64,000 nt of DNA from Shewanella eurypsychrophilus (GTDB lineage Bacteria > Pseudomonadota > Gammaproteobacteria > Enterobacterales > Shewanellaceae): positions 3,628,102-3,692,101 of the forward strand of contig NZ_CP045503.2 in the NCBI RefSeq assembly GCF_007004545.3. The letters are read 5' to 3'. How positions within the stretch are numbered: the first letter of the stretch is position 1; the number at the start of each line of letters is the position of its first letter. A program made the translations under genes and the position numbers. Below, piece after piece: positions 18,659-28,250 of this stretch. Under the pieces are notes generated by a model that worked only from the letters and a program-made list of their open reading frames with translations, was not told the origin of the DNA and did no database searches.

Positions 18659-19657
18659 ATGGCAACCATTTATGATGTCTCAGTGCTAGCTGGAGTGTCG
18701 TTAGCGACAGTATCCAGAGTGATGAATAAAAATACTAAGGTCAGTGAGAAAACCGAGAAAAAAGTGCTCGATGCCATGAAGCAACTTGGTTATCGGCCTA
18801 ACTCAATTGCACAATCACTGGCTTCGAGTCGCTCAAACAGTGTAGGTATATTAGTTTCTGAGCTCCACGGCCCCTTCTATGGCGCTATGATGAGTGGCAT
18901 TGAAGCTGAGCTGAGAACAGCGAAAAAACATGTCATCATTGCCGCTGGTCATAGCGACGAACAAAGCGAAAAAGAAGGTATCGAATTTCTGATCGACCGC
19001 CGCTGTGATGCGCTTATTCTTCATGTTGAGGCGGTTTCTGATGAGTATCTGATCGAGTTAAGTAAAGGCTCAACCCCTATCGTGCTTATCAATCGATATA
19101 TTCCAGCGCTCAAAGATAACTGCATATTTCTAGATAACCAATTAGGGGGATATTTAGCGACAAAAGCCATTATCAACTCGGGGCATAAGTCTTTAGCCTA
19201 TATTTCCGGGCCTATGTGGAAAGTAGATACTCAGGCTCGCTTAAAGGGTCACAAGCAAGCGCTGGCTGAATCTGGAATTGAGTTTAATCCATTACTGATG
19301 TTTGAAGGGGATTACCTGGAAAAGGGAGGGAGCCAAGGTTTTAGGACTCTCAAAGCCGGAAACGTTGAATTTACCGCCCTGGTATGTGCTAATGATGAAA
19401 CGGCTGCAGGTGCCATGGATGCAGCAAGGCAGATGCAATTGAATATACCGGCCGATATTTCCATAATAGGTTTTGATAATATCATTCTAGCCAACTACAT
19501 CCACCCAAAGTTATCGACTATCGATTACCCGATAGGTGAAATGGGTCATATGGCCGCACGTTGGATCTTAAAAAACACCTATAAAGATAGGTCTCTTGAT
19601 ATCAAAAACATGTTTGATCCCGCTTTGATTCTTCGAAATTCCATTAAGAACGTATAA
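18659..19657 (+). CDS. LacI family transcriptional regulator
   Basis: A 332-residue repressor. The N-terminal DNA-binding domain reads MATIYDVSVLAGVSLATVSR, then VMNKNTKVSEKTEKKVLDAMKQLGYRPNSIAQSLASSRS (recognition helix and hinge). It is followed by a periplasmic-binding-like effector domain (GFDNIILANYIHPKLSTIDYP near the end). The ATG at 18659 has AAGGAAG upstream. It lies between the transporter and receptor genes, and four TGTAAGCGCTT-type palindromes precede the GH3/GH1 and receptor genes. It is therefore the probable local regulator of beta-glucoside use. Confidence 0.95.
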   Translation: MATIYDVSVLAGVSLATVSRVMNKNTKVSEKTEKKVLDAMKQLGYRPNSIAQSLASSRSNSVGILVSELHGPFYGAMMSGIEAELRTAKKHVIIAAGHSDEQSEKEGIEFLIDRRCDALILHVEAVSDEYLIELSKGSTPIVLINRYIPALKDNCIFLDNQLGGYLATKAIINSGHKSLAYISGPMWKVDTQARLKGHKQALAESGIEFNPLLMFEGDYLEKGGSQGFRTLKAGNVEFTALVCANDETAAGAMDAARQMQLNIPADISIIGFDNIILANYIHPKLSTIDYPIGEMGHMAARWILKNTYKDRSLDIKNMFDPALILRNSIKNV

Positions 19658-19718
19658 TCTAGACAACAATATGAACGAAGATCATAAAATCGGTCTTCTG
19701 CCAGCCCCACTCTGCTTT

Positions 19719-19740
19719 GTCGGTGCATTATCTCACCGAC
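19719..19740 (+). terminator. hairpin after the LacI-family gene
   Basis: GTCGGTG/CACCGAC with an 8-base loop, 62 bp past the stop, followed only by TTTG. Confidence 0.45.
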
Positions 19741-20101
19741 TTTGCTAGATAAATTCCCAACCTAAATTTCAGATCCCCCTCAACAAGACAAGCTTCAACA
19801 GATTTATTCTCATTCTCTTAATTGATAAACAGACTTATCGACTGGTATGACTAAATCAGTCAATTAAACTAACCAACCAATACCAACTCCATATTCACTC
19901 GATACCCAGTCAATAACTATCAACAAAAACGCTACAAACCAGCCTAAAAATAGATTTAACGACTAATGTGACGAAAATTAAAACCAAGTCAAATCCACAT
20001 AAAATCAACGCGATACAAATGACCACTTTCATTGAAAAATAAGATTTGTTAAAATAAAGTAACTTTTATGTTGACTGCGATTATTATTTAACCTAGTTTT
20101 G

Positions 20102-20115
20102 TGTAAGCGCTTACA
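20102..20115. promoter_or_regulatory. LacI-family operator 3
   Basis: TGTAAGCGCTTACA is a perfect 14-bp palindrome, the best copy of the operator in the window, 123 bp before the receptor start. Confidence 0.8.
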
Positions 20116-20157
20116 AATTTGAACATCTAGAGTCTCCTTTATTTTTTTAAGCTGTTT

Positions 20158-20171
20158 TGAAAGCGCTTACA
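20158..20171. promoter_or_regulatory. LacI-family operator 4
   Basis: TGAAAGCGCTTACA, 66 bp before the receptor start and 56 bp after operator 3 (start to start). The paired sites could allow cooperative binding. Confidence 0.75.
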
Positions 20172-20237
20172 TTTTGGTTCGGCATATTAGAATTGATAAA
20201 TAAAATTATGATTGAATGTTTCCGGGGGGAGATGGAA

Positions 20238-23207
20238 ATGCAACAACAAAAATTTAAGAGAACAGCATTAGCGACAAGCCTTTCACTAGCACTAAGTGCT
20301 ACAGCCTTTGCGCCAGTGTATGCAGCTGAAGAAGATCAAGATATCGAAGTGATTGCCGTAAAAGGCATCCGCGGCAGCTTGATTAAATCTACCGACCTAA
20401 AAAGAAGCGCTAGCGGTGTTGTTGATGCTATCACTGCAGAAGATATCGGTAAGTTTCCAGATTCTAACTTAGCAGAGTCTCTTCAACGTATTACTGGTGT
20501 CGCCATCGACCGCAGTAACGGTGAAGGTAGCCAAGTTACTATTCGTGGTTTTGGTCCTCAATACAACATGGTCACATTAAATGGTCGTGCTATGCCTGCA
20601 GCGGGTGATGGCAGTAGCCGTGCATTTGATTTCGCTAACCTGGCTTCAGAGAGTGTAAGTGCTGTCGAAGTCTATAAGACAGGCAAAGCCAATATCGCAT
20701 CTGGCGGTATAGGCGGTACTATCAATATTGTCACAAATAAGCCTCTCAATAATCCAGGGTTAAAAGTAAGCATTGGTGCCAAGGCACTGCATGATACAAC
20801 TAACCGTGTCGGTGATGATGTGACACCTGAGCTTTCAGGCCTTATCAGCTGGACCGATGATAATGAGATGTTTGGTGCCTCACTAACCGCGAGTCATCAA
20901 GTACGTCACAGCGCTGCAGTCGGCGCCTTTGTCACTGACTGGCGCACTTCGGCTTGGGATGGCACTGTGCCAAATACCCCCACCACAGATCAAGATGGCG
21001 ATAAGATTGTACTCAACAATCCACCCGCCATGGGCCAGCTTCATGCGCTTCCCTCTGATATTCGCTATTCAGTCGCCGATAGAGAGCGTATCCGTGATAA
21101 TGCTCAGCTAACCCTACAGTTTCGCCCTGTCGATGCGTTCACAGCGACCTTAGATTACACCTACTCAAGGCAGGAAACGCTGGAGAAGAGAGCCGAGCAG
21201 TCAATTTGGATGGACTCGTTTAAAACCGATTTTACCTTCGATGATGAGTTAATAAAAACACCTATCATTCATAGCGAAGACAGACGCTGGCAGAACCCAC
21301 GAGACCTTGGCTTAGCATTGCAAGAAGGTAACCTACTTAACGAAAATAACTCTATCGGCTTGAACCTCAGTTATGATGTCAACGATGATTTTAGCCTGAC
21401 GTTAGATGCCCATGACTCCAAGGCTGAGCGTAGCCCGAATGCAGCTTATGGTAGCTGGATCAATGTCGGTCTCGGTGCCAATGTTTCAGCCGGTCAAACG
21501 GGTATTTACAATGGTGGCCTGCCACTCATGCAGATCGATTTCGATGACTCGACTAACCCAGGCTTAAACCCTAACGGTGTTCTTGATGCCGGTGATGTGG
21601 GTACAGCGATGTTAGATAGAGACGAGTACTCTCATGAAACCGATATCACCCAGATACGTTTAGACGGTTCATACGAATTTGATAATGGCGGCATCGACTT
21701 TGGTATCGAGCACCGCTCTATGTCTAGCCACACAGTTCAAAGAGATCTGATGAACGAGATGGGCGGCTGGGGTATAGCAAATCCAGGTGAGCTTCCTGAT
21801 GGTTACCTATCCCCTGTCGATTATGCCGACGAATTTGATGACTACAGCACAGCTGGCGGCTGGACTCAGGGCTTTACTGGTAGTGCATCTGAAGTGGGTG
21901 CTTGGGCTGCAAACAAGTATGGCTTTGGTTTCGGTGGTATCGATGCTGTTTCTACCGATAGCCTGATTGAAGAAGATATTAACGCAGCTTACGTGCAATT
22001 TGAGTTATCCGGTGAGCTCGGTGAGATGCCATACAATGTTGTTGTTGGTCTTCGTTATGAAAAAACCGATATTACTTCAACATCTAATACTGCCGTTCCA
22101 ACAGCGGTTCATTGGGACAGTAACAATGACTTCTCTGTTCAGCAAGGCTCTATTGCAGACAGTAACTCAGTCTCTATCGATTCTAGCTATAGCCACCTTC
22201 TGCCTAACTTAGATTTGGATATCGAAGTTGTAGAGGACGTCATTGCACGCTTCTCATATAGCAAGACCATTTCTCGTCCATCATATAATGACATGAGTGC
22301 GGCGGTTATCGGCCTTGGTGGCCCAACAGCGCCAACCATTTTAGCTGGCTCCCTGCCAGGTGGTGCGTCGAGTGGTAACCCAGGCCTTGTCCCTTTCGAG
22401 TCTGACAATTTTGATATTTCTGCAGAATGGTATTTCGATGACGCTAGCTATGCCTCTATCGGTTACTACGAGAAGCGTGTCAGTAACTTCATCGGTAGTG
22501 AGCCTGAAGTCATGAATCAATATGGCTTAAGAGATCCGAGTAACGGCCCTCGTGCGGCTCAAGCCATTGCAGACTTAGAAGCCTTAGGTGAGTCGGTGAC
22601 CGATACCTCACTCTTCTCTATGGTTGCAGCCAATGACTTAGGGATTGATTATTACTCTCAAGATGCGACTTGGTTTGAGAATAACTACACGGGTATCGCC
22701 AACAGTGACGATCCACTGATGGACTTTGAGACCAGTGCTCCAGTTAACAACCAAGACGCCAAGATCAACGGCTTTGAGCTAGCGATACAGCACTTCTTCG
22801 GTGATACTGGTTTCGGTGCCCAAGCTAACTACACCACTGTCAGTGGTGATGTGGGATATGACATCACAGCCGACCCAAGTGAGTCTCAGTTTGCGCTGTT
22901 TGGCTTAAGTGATACGGCTAACTTAGTCTTGATGTATGAAAACTTCGGTTTTCAGACACGTATCGCCTATAACTGGCGTGATGAGTTCCTATCGGGAACC
23001 AAGGGTCAAGACCCTGTATTTACTGAAGCGCATCAGCAAGTTGATTTGACTATATCCTATCAAGTATTTGAGAATTTCTCAGTCTCATTCGATGGCATCA
23101 ATATTACAGGTGAAGGCTACCGTACTCATGCACGCACTGATGCTCAGCTTTGGAATCTTGAACAAGGCGGTGCACGCTACAGCTTAGGCGCTCGTTACAC
23201 CTTTTAA
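20238..23207 (+). CDS. TonB-dependent receptor for beta-glucosides
   Basis: An outer-membrane importer, 989 residues from the ATG at 20238, which has GGGGGAG at 6-bp spacing; the longer frame from 20157 lacks this. The signal peptide is MQQQKFKRTALATSLSLALS up to about residue 29 (VYA). The plug domain contains VKGIRGSLIKSTDLKRSASGVVDAITAEDIGKFPDSNLAESLQRITGV and VTIRGFGPQYNMVTLNGR, the pattern of carbohydrate receptors in Shewanella and Caulobacter. The C-terminus ends in an aromatic residue (YSLGARYTF), as barrel proteins do. Operators for the LacI-type regulator precede it, so it probably imports beta-glucan oligosaccharides. Confidence 0.93.
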   Translation: MQQQKFKRTALATSLSLALSATAFAPVYAAEEDQDIEVIAVKGIRGSLIKSTDLKRSASGVVDAITAEDIGKFPDSNLAESLQRITGVAIDRSNGEGSQVTIRGFGPQYNMVTLNGRAMPAAGDGSSRAFDFANLASESVSAVEVYKTGKANIASGGIGGTINIVTNKPLNNPGLKVSIGAKALHDTTNRVGDDVTPELSGLISWTDDNEMFGASLTASHQVRHSAAVGAFVTDWRTSAWDGTVPNTPTTDQDGDKIVLNNPPAMGQLHALPSDIRYSVADRERIRDNAQLTLQFRPVDAFTATLDYTYSRQETLEKRAEQSIWMDSFKTDFTFDDELIKTPIIHSEDRRWQNPRDLGLALQEGNLLNENNSIGLNLSYDVNDDFSLTLDAHDSKAERSPNAAYGSWINVGLGANVSAGQTGIYNGGLPLMQIDFDDSTNPGLNPNGVLDAGDVGTAMLDRDEYSHETDITQIRLDGSYEFDNGGIDFGIEHRSMSSHTVQRDLMNEMGGWGIANPGELPDGYLSPVDYADEFDDYSTAGGWTQGFTGSASEVGAWAANKYGFGFGGIDAVSTDSLIEEDINAAYVQFELSGELGEMPYNVVVGLRYEKTDITSTSNTAVPTAVHWDSNNDFSVQQGSIADSNSVSIDSSYSHLLPNLDLDIEVVEDVIARFSYSKTISRPSYNDMSAAVIGLGGPTAPTILAGSLPGGASSGNPGLVPFESDNFDISAEWYFDDASYASIGYYEKRVSNFIGSEPEVMNQYGLRDPSNGPRAAQAIADLEALGESVTDTSLFSMVAANDLGIDYYSQDATWFENNYTGIANSDDPLMDFETSAPVNNQDAKINGFELAIQHFFGDTGFGAQANYTTVSGDVGYDITADPSESQFALFGLSDTANLVLMYENFGFQTRIAYNWRDEFLSGTKGQDPVFTEAHQQVDLTISYQVFENFSVSFDGINITGEGYRTHARTDAQLWNLEQGGARYSLGARYTF

Positions 23208-23243
23208 TCTAAAGTAAAAATCTAGACAAGTAGTAAAAATATC

Positions 23244-23275
23244 TATGCCGCTGGGTTATCTGACTCAGCGGCATA
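23244..23275 (+). terminator. terminator-like hairpin after TonB receptor
   Basis: A perfect 10-bp GC-rich stem TATGCCGCTG/CAGCGGCATA, 36 bp past the receptor stop, without a strong T tract. Confidence 0.55.
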
Positions 23276-23366
23276 TCATCTAACTTCTACAGCGTTAAAT
23301 GAATATTTGTAAAAACGTTTTGATGATTAAAATGTTTCTATAAACACTCAAAATAGGCAAGCAAGA

Positions 23367-24911
23367 ATGATGATAGATGCCATAAAAGAAGTGACTATTG
23401 TTGGTGGTGGAACCGCGGGGTGGTTAACCGCAGCTGTGATTGCTGCAGAGCACCACTCTCACCTTGCCGATACCATCAATGTGACCCTCATTGAATCGCC
23501 AGAAGTGAGCTCAATCGGTGTTGGTGAGGGTACCTGGCCTTCGATGCGCTCTACCTTAGAGAAAATAGGGATCAGTGAAGTTGAGTTTATCACTTGCTGT
23601 GATGCCTCTTTCAAGCAAGGATCACAATTTATCGGCTGGAAAAACGGTCAACAAGATGATCGTTATTATCATCCTTTTATGACGCCTCAAGGCTATGCTC
23701 AAGCTAACCTGTACCGAGCCTGGCAGGAGTTTTCACCCGAACAAAGTTTCGCCGAAACCACCAGTATCCAAGCTGCTGTGTGCGATGCAGGACGAGCCCC
23801 GAAGCAAGCGGGTACTCCCGATTATGCAGCCGTCACGAACTATGGTTATCATCTGGATGCAACAAAATTTGCAAAGCTATTGATGCAACATTGCACCACA
23901 AAGTTAGGCGTCAAACATGTGTTGGATCATATGATTGATATCATTTCAGACGGTAACGGTGACATCGCAGAGATCTGTACCAAGCGATCAGGAAATATCA
24001 GCGGCGATCTATTTATCGACTGCACAGGTATGTCATCCCTGTTATTAGGCAAGCATTTCAATATTCCCTTTATCGAGAAACGTCATATTCTGTTTAATGA
24101 CAGCGCCATGGCACTGCAAGTGCCCTATTATGAAGACGATACTCAAATTGCCTCGACGACTAAGTCCACAGCCCAAAGCAATGGCTGGATTTGGGATATT
24201 GGCCTGCCCTCGCGACAAGGCGTTGGCTATACCTACTCGAGTAGCCACACAAGTGACCAGCAGATCCAGGATGATTTAATCACTTATGTCGCCAAATCCA
24301 TAGGACAAGTACGCGCTGAGCAGCTAAGCCCGAGAAAAATCAGCTTTACTCCAGGCCATAGAGACAAGTTTTGGCACAAAAACTGTGTGGCTGTCGGTAT
24401 GGCATCGGGTTTTATCGAGCCATTAGAAGCCTCGGCTCTGGCGCTCATCGAGCTATCAGCGAGCATGATCAGTGAAGAGCTCCCCGTACATAGAGCCCAA
24501 ATGGATATCACTGCTAAGCGATATAATCAACGATTCACGTATCGCTGGTCACGGGTCATCGATTTTCTCAAATTGCACTATGTGCTTAGCGAACGTCAAG
24601 ATTCTGATTACTGGTTAGATAATCGACATAACAATACCCTACCTGATAGTCTTCAGGAGCAGCTAGAACTGTGGAAATATAAAGTGCCGAATAGGCATGA
24701 TCTGATGCAGAATGAAGAGGTATTTCCCTCTGCAAGCTACCAATATGTGCTGTACGGCATGGGCTTCCAGACTCTGCTACCTAAAATAGCCAAGCAATCA
24801 GACAACCTCAATGTAGCCAAGACAAGTTTCGATGATATACAGCAAAATAAACGCAAATATATCACAGGACTTCCGACCAACCGCGAGTTACTCAAGCTCC
24901 TCACCCAGTAA
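23367..24911 (+). CDS. flavin-dependent halogenase family protein 1
   Basis: A 514-residue member of the tryptophan 7-halogenase (PrnA-like) family. It has the FAD site VGGGTAGW, the GVGEGTWP loop, K83 in SFKQGSQF at the position of the catalytic lysine, and the GFIEPLEASAL segment with the conserved glutamates. The diagnostic WxWxIP motif is altered to W274-I-W276-D-I-G. Genes of this family commonly accompany TonB receptors in sugar clusters, where their substrate is unknown. True halogenation is therefore not assured. It lies 159 bp after the receptor and 45 bp before a paralogue. Confidence 0.85.
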   Translation: MMIDAIKEVTIVGGGTAGWLTAAVIAAEHHSHLADTINVTLIESPEVSSIGVGEGTWPSMRSTLEKIGISEVEFITCCDASFKQGSQFIGWKNGQQDDRYYHPFMTPQGYAQANLYRAWQEFSPEQSFAETTSIQAAVCDAGRAPKQAGTPDYAAVTNYGYHLDATKFAKLLMQHCTTKLGVKHVLDHMIDIISDGNGDIAEICTKRSGNISGDLFIDCTGMSSLLLGKHFNIPFIEKRHILFNDSAMALQVPYYEDDTQIASTTKSTAQSNGWIWDIGLPSRQGVGYTYSSSHTSDQQIQDDLITYVAKSIGQVRAEQLSPRKISFTPGHRDKFWHKNCVAVGMASGFIEPLEASALALIELSASMISEELPVHRAQMDITAKRYNQRFTYRWSRVIDFLKLHYVLSERQDSDYWLDNRHNNTLPDSLQEQLELWKYKVPNRHDLMQNEEVFPSASYQYVLYGMGFQTLLPKIAKQSDNLNVAKTSFDDIQQNKRKYITGLPTNRELLKLLTQ

Positions 24912-24956
24912 TGTTAAATCCAAATATCAATCTCCACTTTGCAACAATAAGGAAAG

Positions 24957-26462
24957 ATGATGGACGCCAACAAAAATAAAAAAAAGCAGAAAGTTGTCAT
25001 TGCAGGAGGGGGCTCAGCAGGTTGGATGACAGCTGCCGCCCTGTCAAAGCTTCTAGGTAAAAATCTCGATATCTGCCTGATTGAGTCTGAAGAGATTGGG
25101 CGTATAGGGGTTGGTGAAGCAACCATTCCTCCAATACGAGTATTTAATCAGTTGCTTGGCATCGATGAGCAAGTGTTTATGCGCGCAGTCCAGGGCACAT
25201 TCAAACTGGGTATCGAGTTCACCAACTGGGGAGCACTGGACGATAACTACATCCACTCTTTTGGTACCACGGGCAAGGAATGCTGGGCTGGCGAATTTCA
25301 ACACTTCTGGATTGCAGGTAAGCAAAAGGGCATTGCTGCCGAGTTTGGTGACTATTGCACTGAGCTGCAAGCCGCCAAGCAGGGCAAGTTCTTGGGTTCT
25401 AAAGACTCATCACTCAATTACGCTTACCATATGGATGCAGGCCTGTATGCAAAATACCTGTCTGACTTTTCAGCTAAACAGGGAGTCACCCATATTGAGG
25501 GCATTATAGATGATGTGATCATCAACCCAACAAATGGTTTTATTGAAGCGGTAAGGCTTGAAAATGGCCAGATCATCGAGGGTGATCTGTTTATCGACTG
25601 CACCGGCTTTAAAGCCAGACTGATTGAAGGCGCACTCAATACTGGTTTTGAAAGTTACAGCCATTTACTCCCTTGTGATGCAGCCGTGGCAGTGCAAACT
25701 GAAAAATCAGGCGAGCCCAGGCCCTATACTCAATCAATGGCCAGAGACTTTGGTTGGCAATGGCGTATTCCACTGCAACATAGGGTCGGGAATGGCTTGG
25801 TCTACTGCAGCCGATTCACATCCGATGAAGATGCCATCGCCAGTCTGATGGATAATCTAGAGTCTCCCGCCATCACTGAACCCAGAGTATTCAAATATAA
25901 TACCGGCCGGCGTTTAAAAGGCTGGAGCAAAAACTGCGTCGCGATTGGGCTCTCTAGCGGTTTTGTCGAACCTGTTGAGTCGACGGCTCTGCACCTGATC
26001 ATGTCATCAATACTTCGTCTGATGAAACTGTTTCCCCAAGGCGAGATAAGCCAAGCCAATATCAACGAATATAATAAGCAGACAAAAGAGGAGATGGAGC
26101 GCATTCGAGACTTCATCATTCTTCACTACAAGGCCACTAACAGAGACGATACCCCATTTTGGCGTTACTGCCACAATATGGAAATACCAGAAACGTTAGC
26201 CCATCGCATTGCATTATTTGAAGACACTGCATGTGTCTGTATCACAGAGACAGAGCTGTTTAGAATCGACTCCTGGACTCAAGTCATGTTAGGGCAAGGT
26301 ATTATGCCAAAGGGCTATCATCAAATTGTTGATAACATGAGTGATGATGAACTCAAACGATTCCTAACAGGCCTCAAGCAGATGGTGGATAAAAAAGTGG
26401 CCCAATTCCCCACTCACCAACAATTTATCGATCAATACTGTAAATCTATGCCCATCTCTTGA
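24957..26462 (+). CDS. flavin-dependent halogenase family protein 2
   Basis: A 501-residue paralogue of the preceding protein. It has the FAD motif AGGGSAGWM, GVGEATIPP, K83 in TFKLGIEF, an intact WxWxIP motif (W267-Q-W269-R-I-P) and GFVEPVESTALHLI with E338 and E341. All catalytic features of tryptophan halogenases are therefore recognisable. The ATG at 24957 (or the next codon, 24960) follows an AAGGA site. Its location in a beta-glucoside operon rather than a natural-product cluster leaves the substrate open. Confidence 0.88.
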   Translation: MMDANKNKKKQKVVIAGGGSAGWMTAAALSKLLGKNLDICLIESEEIGRIGVGEATIPPIRVFNQLLGIDEQVFMRAVQGTFKLGIEFTNWGALDDNYIHSFGTTGKECWAGEFQHFWIAGKQKGIAAEFGDYCTELQAAKQGKFLGSKDSSLNYAYHMDAGLYAKYLSDFSAKQGVTHIEGIIDDVIINPTNGFIEAVRLENGQIIEGDLFIDCTGFKARLIEGALNTGFESYSHLLPCDAAVAVQTEKSGEPRPYTQSMARDFGWQWRIPLQHRVGNGLVYCSRFTSDEDAIASLMDNLESPAITEPRVFKYNTGRRLKGWSKNCVAIGLSSGFVEPVESTALHLIMSSILRLMKLFPQGEISQANINEYNKQTKEEMERIRDFIILHYKATNRDDTPFWRYCHNMEIPETLAHRIALFEDTACVCITETELFRIDSWTQVMLGQGIMPKGYHQIVDNMSDDELKRFLTGLKQMVDKKVAQFPTHQQFIDQYCKSMPIS

Positions 26463-26725
26463 TAGGCATAAATTAGCCCCATGCTAAATCGATAGAAACT
26501 CAACGGAGTAAGCTCATCATACCCGCAGGGAAACTATGTCACTCAGGACATAGTTTCACCTCGCTTTAAAGTGGTGGTAACGGCTGAGGTACACAAGCAA
26601 CATTCACTCAGCAAAAGTGCAAAAATGACGATACAAAAATCGAATTTACCTCTATTTATTATCCCAATACTGTCACACCTGACTGAAATACCTTAGAATC
26701 TCAGCCAATGACATAAGGGATCACC
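26463..26725. other. intergenic region before the Wzi-like gene
   Basis: It contains the hairpin at 26530-26557. The rest is AT-rich and presumably holds the promoter of the next gene. No LacI-type operator is present, so the next gene need not belong to the beta-glucoside regulon. Confidence 0.5.
26530..26557 (+). terminator. hairpin after halogenase 2
   Basis: A perfect 11-bp stem GAAACTATGTC/GACATAGTTTC with a 6-base loop, 68 bp past the stop. There is no T tract, so its role as terminator is uncertain. Confidence 0.5.
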
Positions 26726-28192
26726 ATGAAACTCAAAATATTATCAGGATTATTACTTCTTTCATGTGCATCAGCACAAGCCGCTTGGTGGGTAGAGCCT
26801 AACGACCTATCACTCAGAGCCGACATTCAACTGCTCGCAGACACGGGTATTATTCTCCAGCCCGTCACCACCTATCCCTTGATGTGGGCTGGGTTGAAGC
26901 AAGATATGGATAAAGCTGAAGTTGAGCAGCTATCGTCAATGCAAGCGAGTGCGTTCGATAGAGTCATGTCTGCCTACAACAAAGATCATCAAAGCTTTAA
27001 TGCTGAAGTTAAACTGGCAGCAGCAACAGATAGTGCTCGTTTTCTAGGATTTGGTCATGATTACCGTGACAAAGCCGAAACCACAGTCAATGCTGAAGTG
27101 ACCAAAGAATGGTTCAGTGGCCGACTTGCTGCCAGTTATCATTATGATCCTATTGATGGCAACAGCGCACGCTTAGATAATAGTTTTGCAGCGGTCATGT
27201 TAGGCAACTGGATTGTGAGTGCTGGCGCCCAACAAAAATATTGGGGACCAGGCTGGGACACAGGCTTAATTCAGACCACAAACGCTAGGCCTATGCCTGG
27301 GATAACCCTTAGTCGTAATAATAGCCAAGCATTCGAAACCCCTTGGTTAAGCTGGGCCGGTCCTTGGACCTTCACCACCAGCTTTAGCCAGATGGAAAGT
27401 GACCGTTATGTACCAGAGACCAAGCATTGGGGCGCTCGTGGCACATTAAGACCCATCTCAAAGTTAGAGGTCGGCTTCTCTTGGACCATGCAATGGGGCG
27501 GAGAAGGTTATGGCAACAGCTTAGGCGACTGGTGGGATGGACTGTTTAATGGTGGTGGAGTCGAAGGTGAACTCGAAAATGGTCAAGAAAATATGCTGGC
27601 AGGCTATGATTTTCGCTGGTCAGACACTGCGTTTGGTATCCCCTACGGCATCTATTACGAACGCACCCATGAAGATTACCATAACGGTAAGAACAAGCTG
27701 ATCAACGCATCGAACATGGGCGGAGTCGATTTTGTATTAAGCAATATCAATACTCGCATCTTCATCGAATATGCCGACACTGCAGCTTCTTGTGGTATTG
27801 ATTCCAAAGTCTACAACTGCATGTATGAACACGGTTTTTATAAAGATGGCTATCGCTACTATGGTAAGAGTTTAGGCAGCACCTATGATAATGACTCGCG
27901 AACCTTGGTGGTTGGTGGGATCACCCAGCTTGGTGGCGGTCAAAACATCACCAACAAACTGAGGTTGTTAAAACTCAATATCGATGGCACTGATACATCT
28001 AACCCCGAAGGTGGCAATCCGGTATCACCGGGTGAATATGAACGTGTGGTTCAGCTCGATACCAGCTATCACAGACCGTTTTATCAAGGCACGCTAAAAG
28101 TCGGTGGCACCTTAGGTTATAGCGAATATATGACCAGTGGCGGTGATGACTGGGATACGAGTGTTTATGCTGCCTGGGAAAGAAGCTTTTAA
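26726..28192 (+). CDS. capsule assembly Wzi family outer-membrane protein
   Basis: A 488-residue protein with signal peptide MKLKILSGLLLLSCASAQA. The N-terminal WWVEPNDLSLRADIQLLADTGIILQPVTTYPLMWAGL is characteristic of the Wzi family, followed by an outer-membrane barrel with many aromatic strand ends and a terminal Phe (YAAWERSF). In E. coli, Wzi helps attach K30 capsule to the surface. Here the gene sits about 7 kb from the polysaccharide genes and has no sigma54 promoter or LuxO-type box, so a link to that locus is only suggestive. Confidence 0.85.
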   Translation: MKLKILSGLLLLSCASAQAAWWVEPNDLSLRADIQLLADTGIILQPVTTYPLMWAGLKQDMDKAEVEQLSSMQASAFDRVMSAYNKDHQSFNAEVKLAAATDSARFLGFGHDYRDKAETTVNAEVTKEWFSGRLAASYHYDPIDGNSARLDNSFAAVMLGNWIVSAGAQQKYWGPGWDTGLIQTTNARPMPGITLSRNNSQAFETPWLSWAGPWTFTTSFSQMESDRYVPETKHWGARGTLRPISKLEVGFSWTMQWGGEGYGNSLGDWWDGLFNGGGVEGELENGQENMLAGYDFRWSDTAFGIPYGIYYERTHEDYHNGKNKLINASNMGGVDFVLSNINTRIFIEYADTAASCGIDSKVYNCMYEHGFYKDGYRYYGKSLGSTYDNDSRTLVVGGITQLGGGQNITNKLRLLKLNIDGTDTSNPEGGNPVSPGEYERVVQLDTSYHRPFYQGTLKVGGTLGYSEYMTSGGDDWDTSVYAAWERSF

Positions 28193-28204
28193 TCTGTAGA
28201 AGAG

Positions 28205-28225
28205 CCTAGGACCTAGTTCCTAGGT
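28205..28225. repeat. short heptamer repeat (CCTAGGA/CCTAGTT/CCTAGGT)
   Basis: Three degenerate 7-bp units in the gap between convergent genes, related in sequence to the GGTTCTA array at 7034. Confidence 0.6.
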
Positions 28226-28250
28226 TCTTAATTAATCTAGTACCTTCTTA

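Larger units (their letters stand above)
19658..20237. other. 580-bp intergenic region before the TonB receptor
   Basis: It contains the hairpin at 19719-19740, then about 360 bp of AT-rich sequence without recognisable features, then two LacI-type operators (20102 and 20158) just before the receptor start. Confidence 0.6.
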
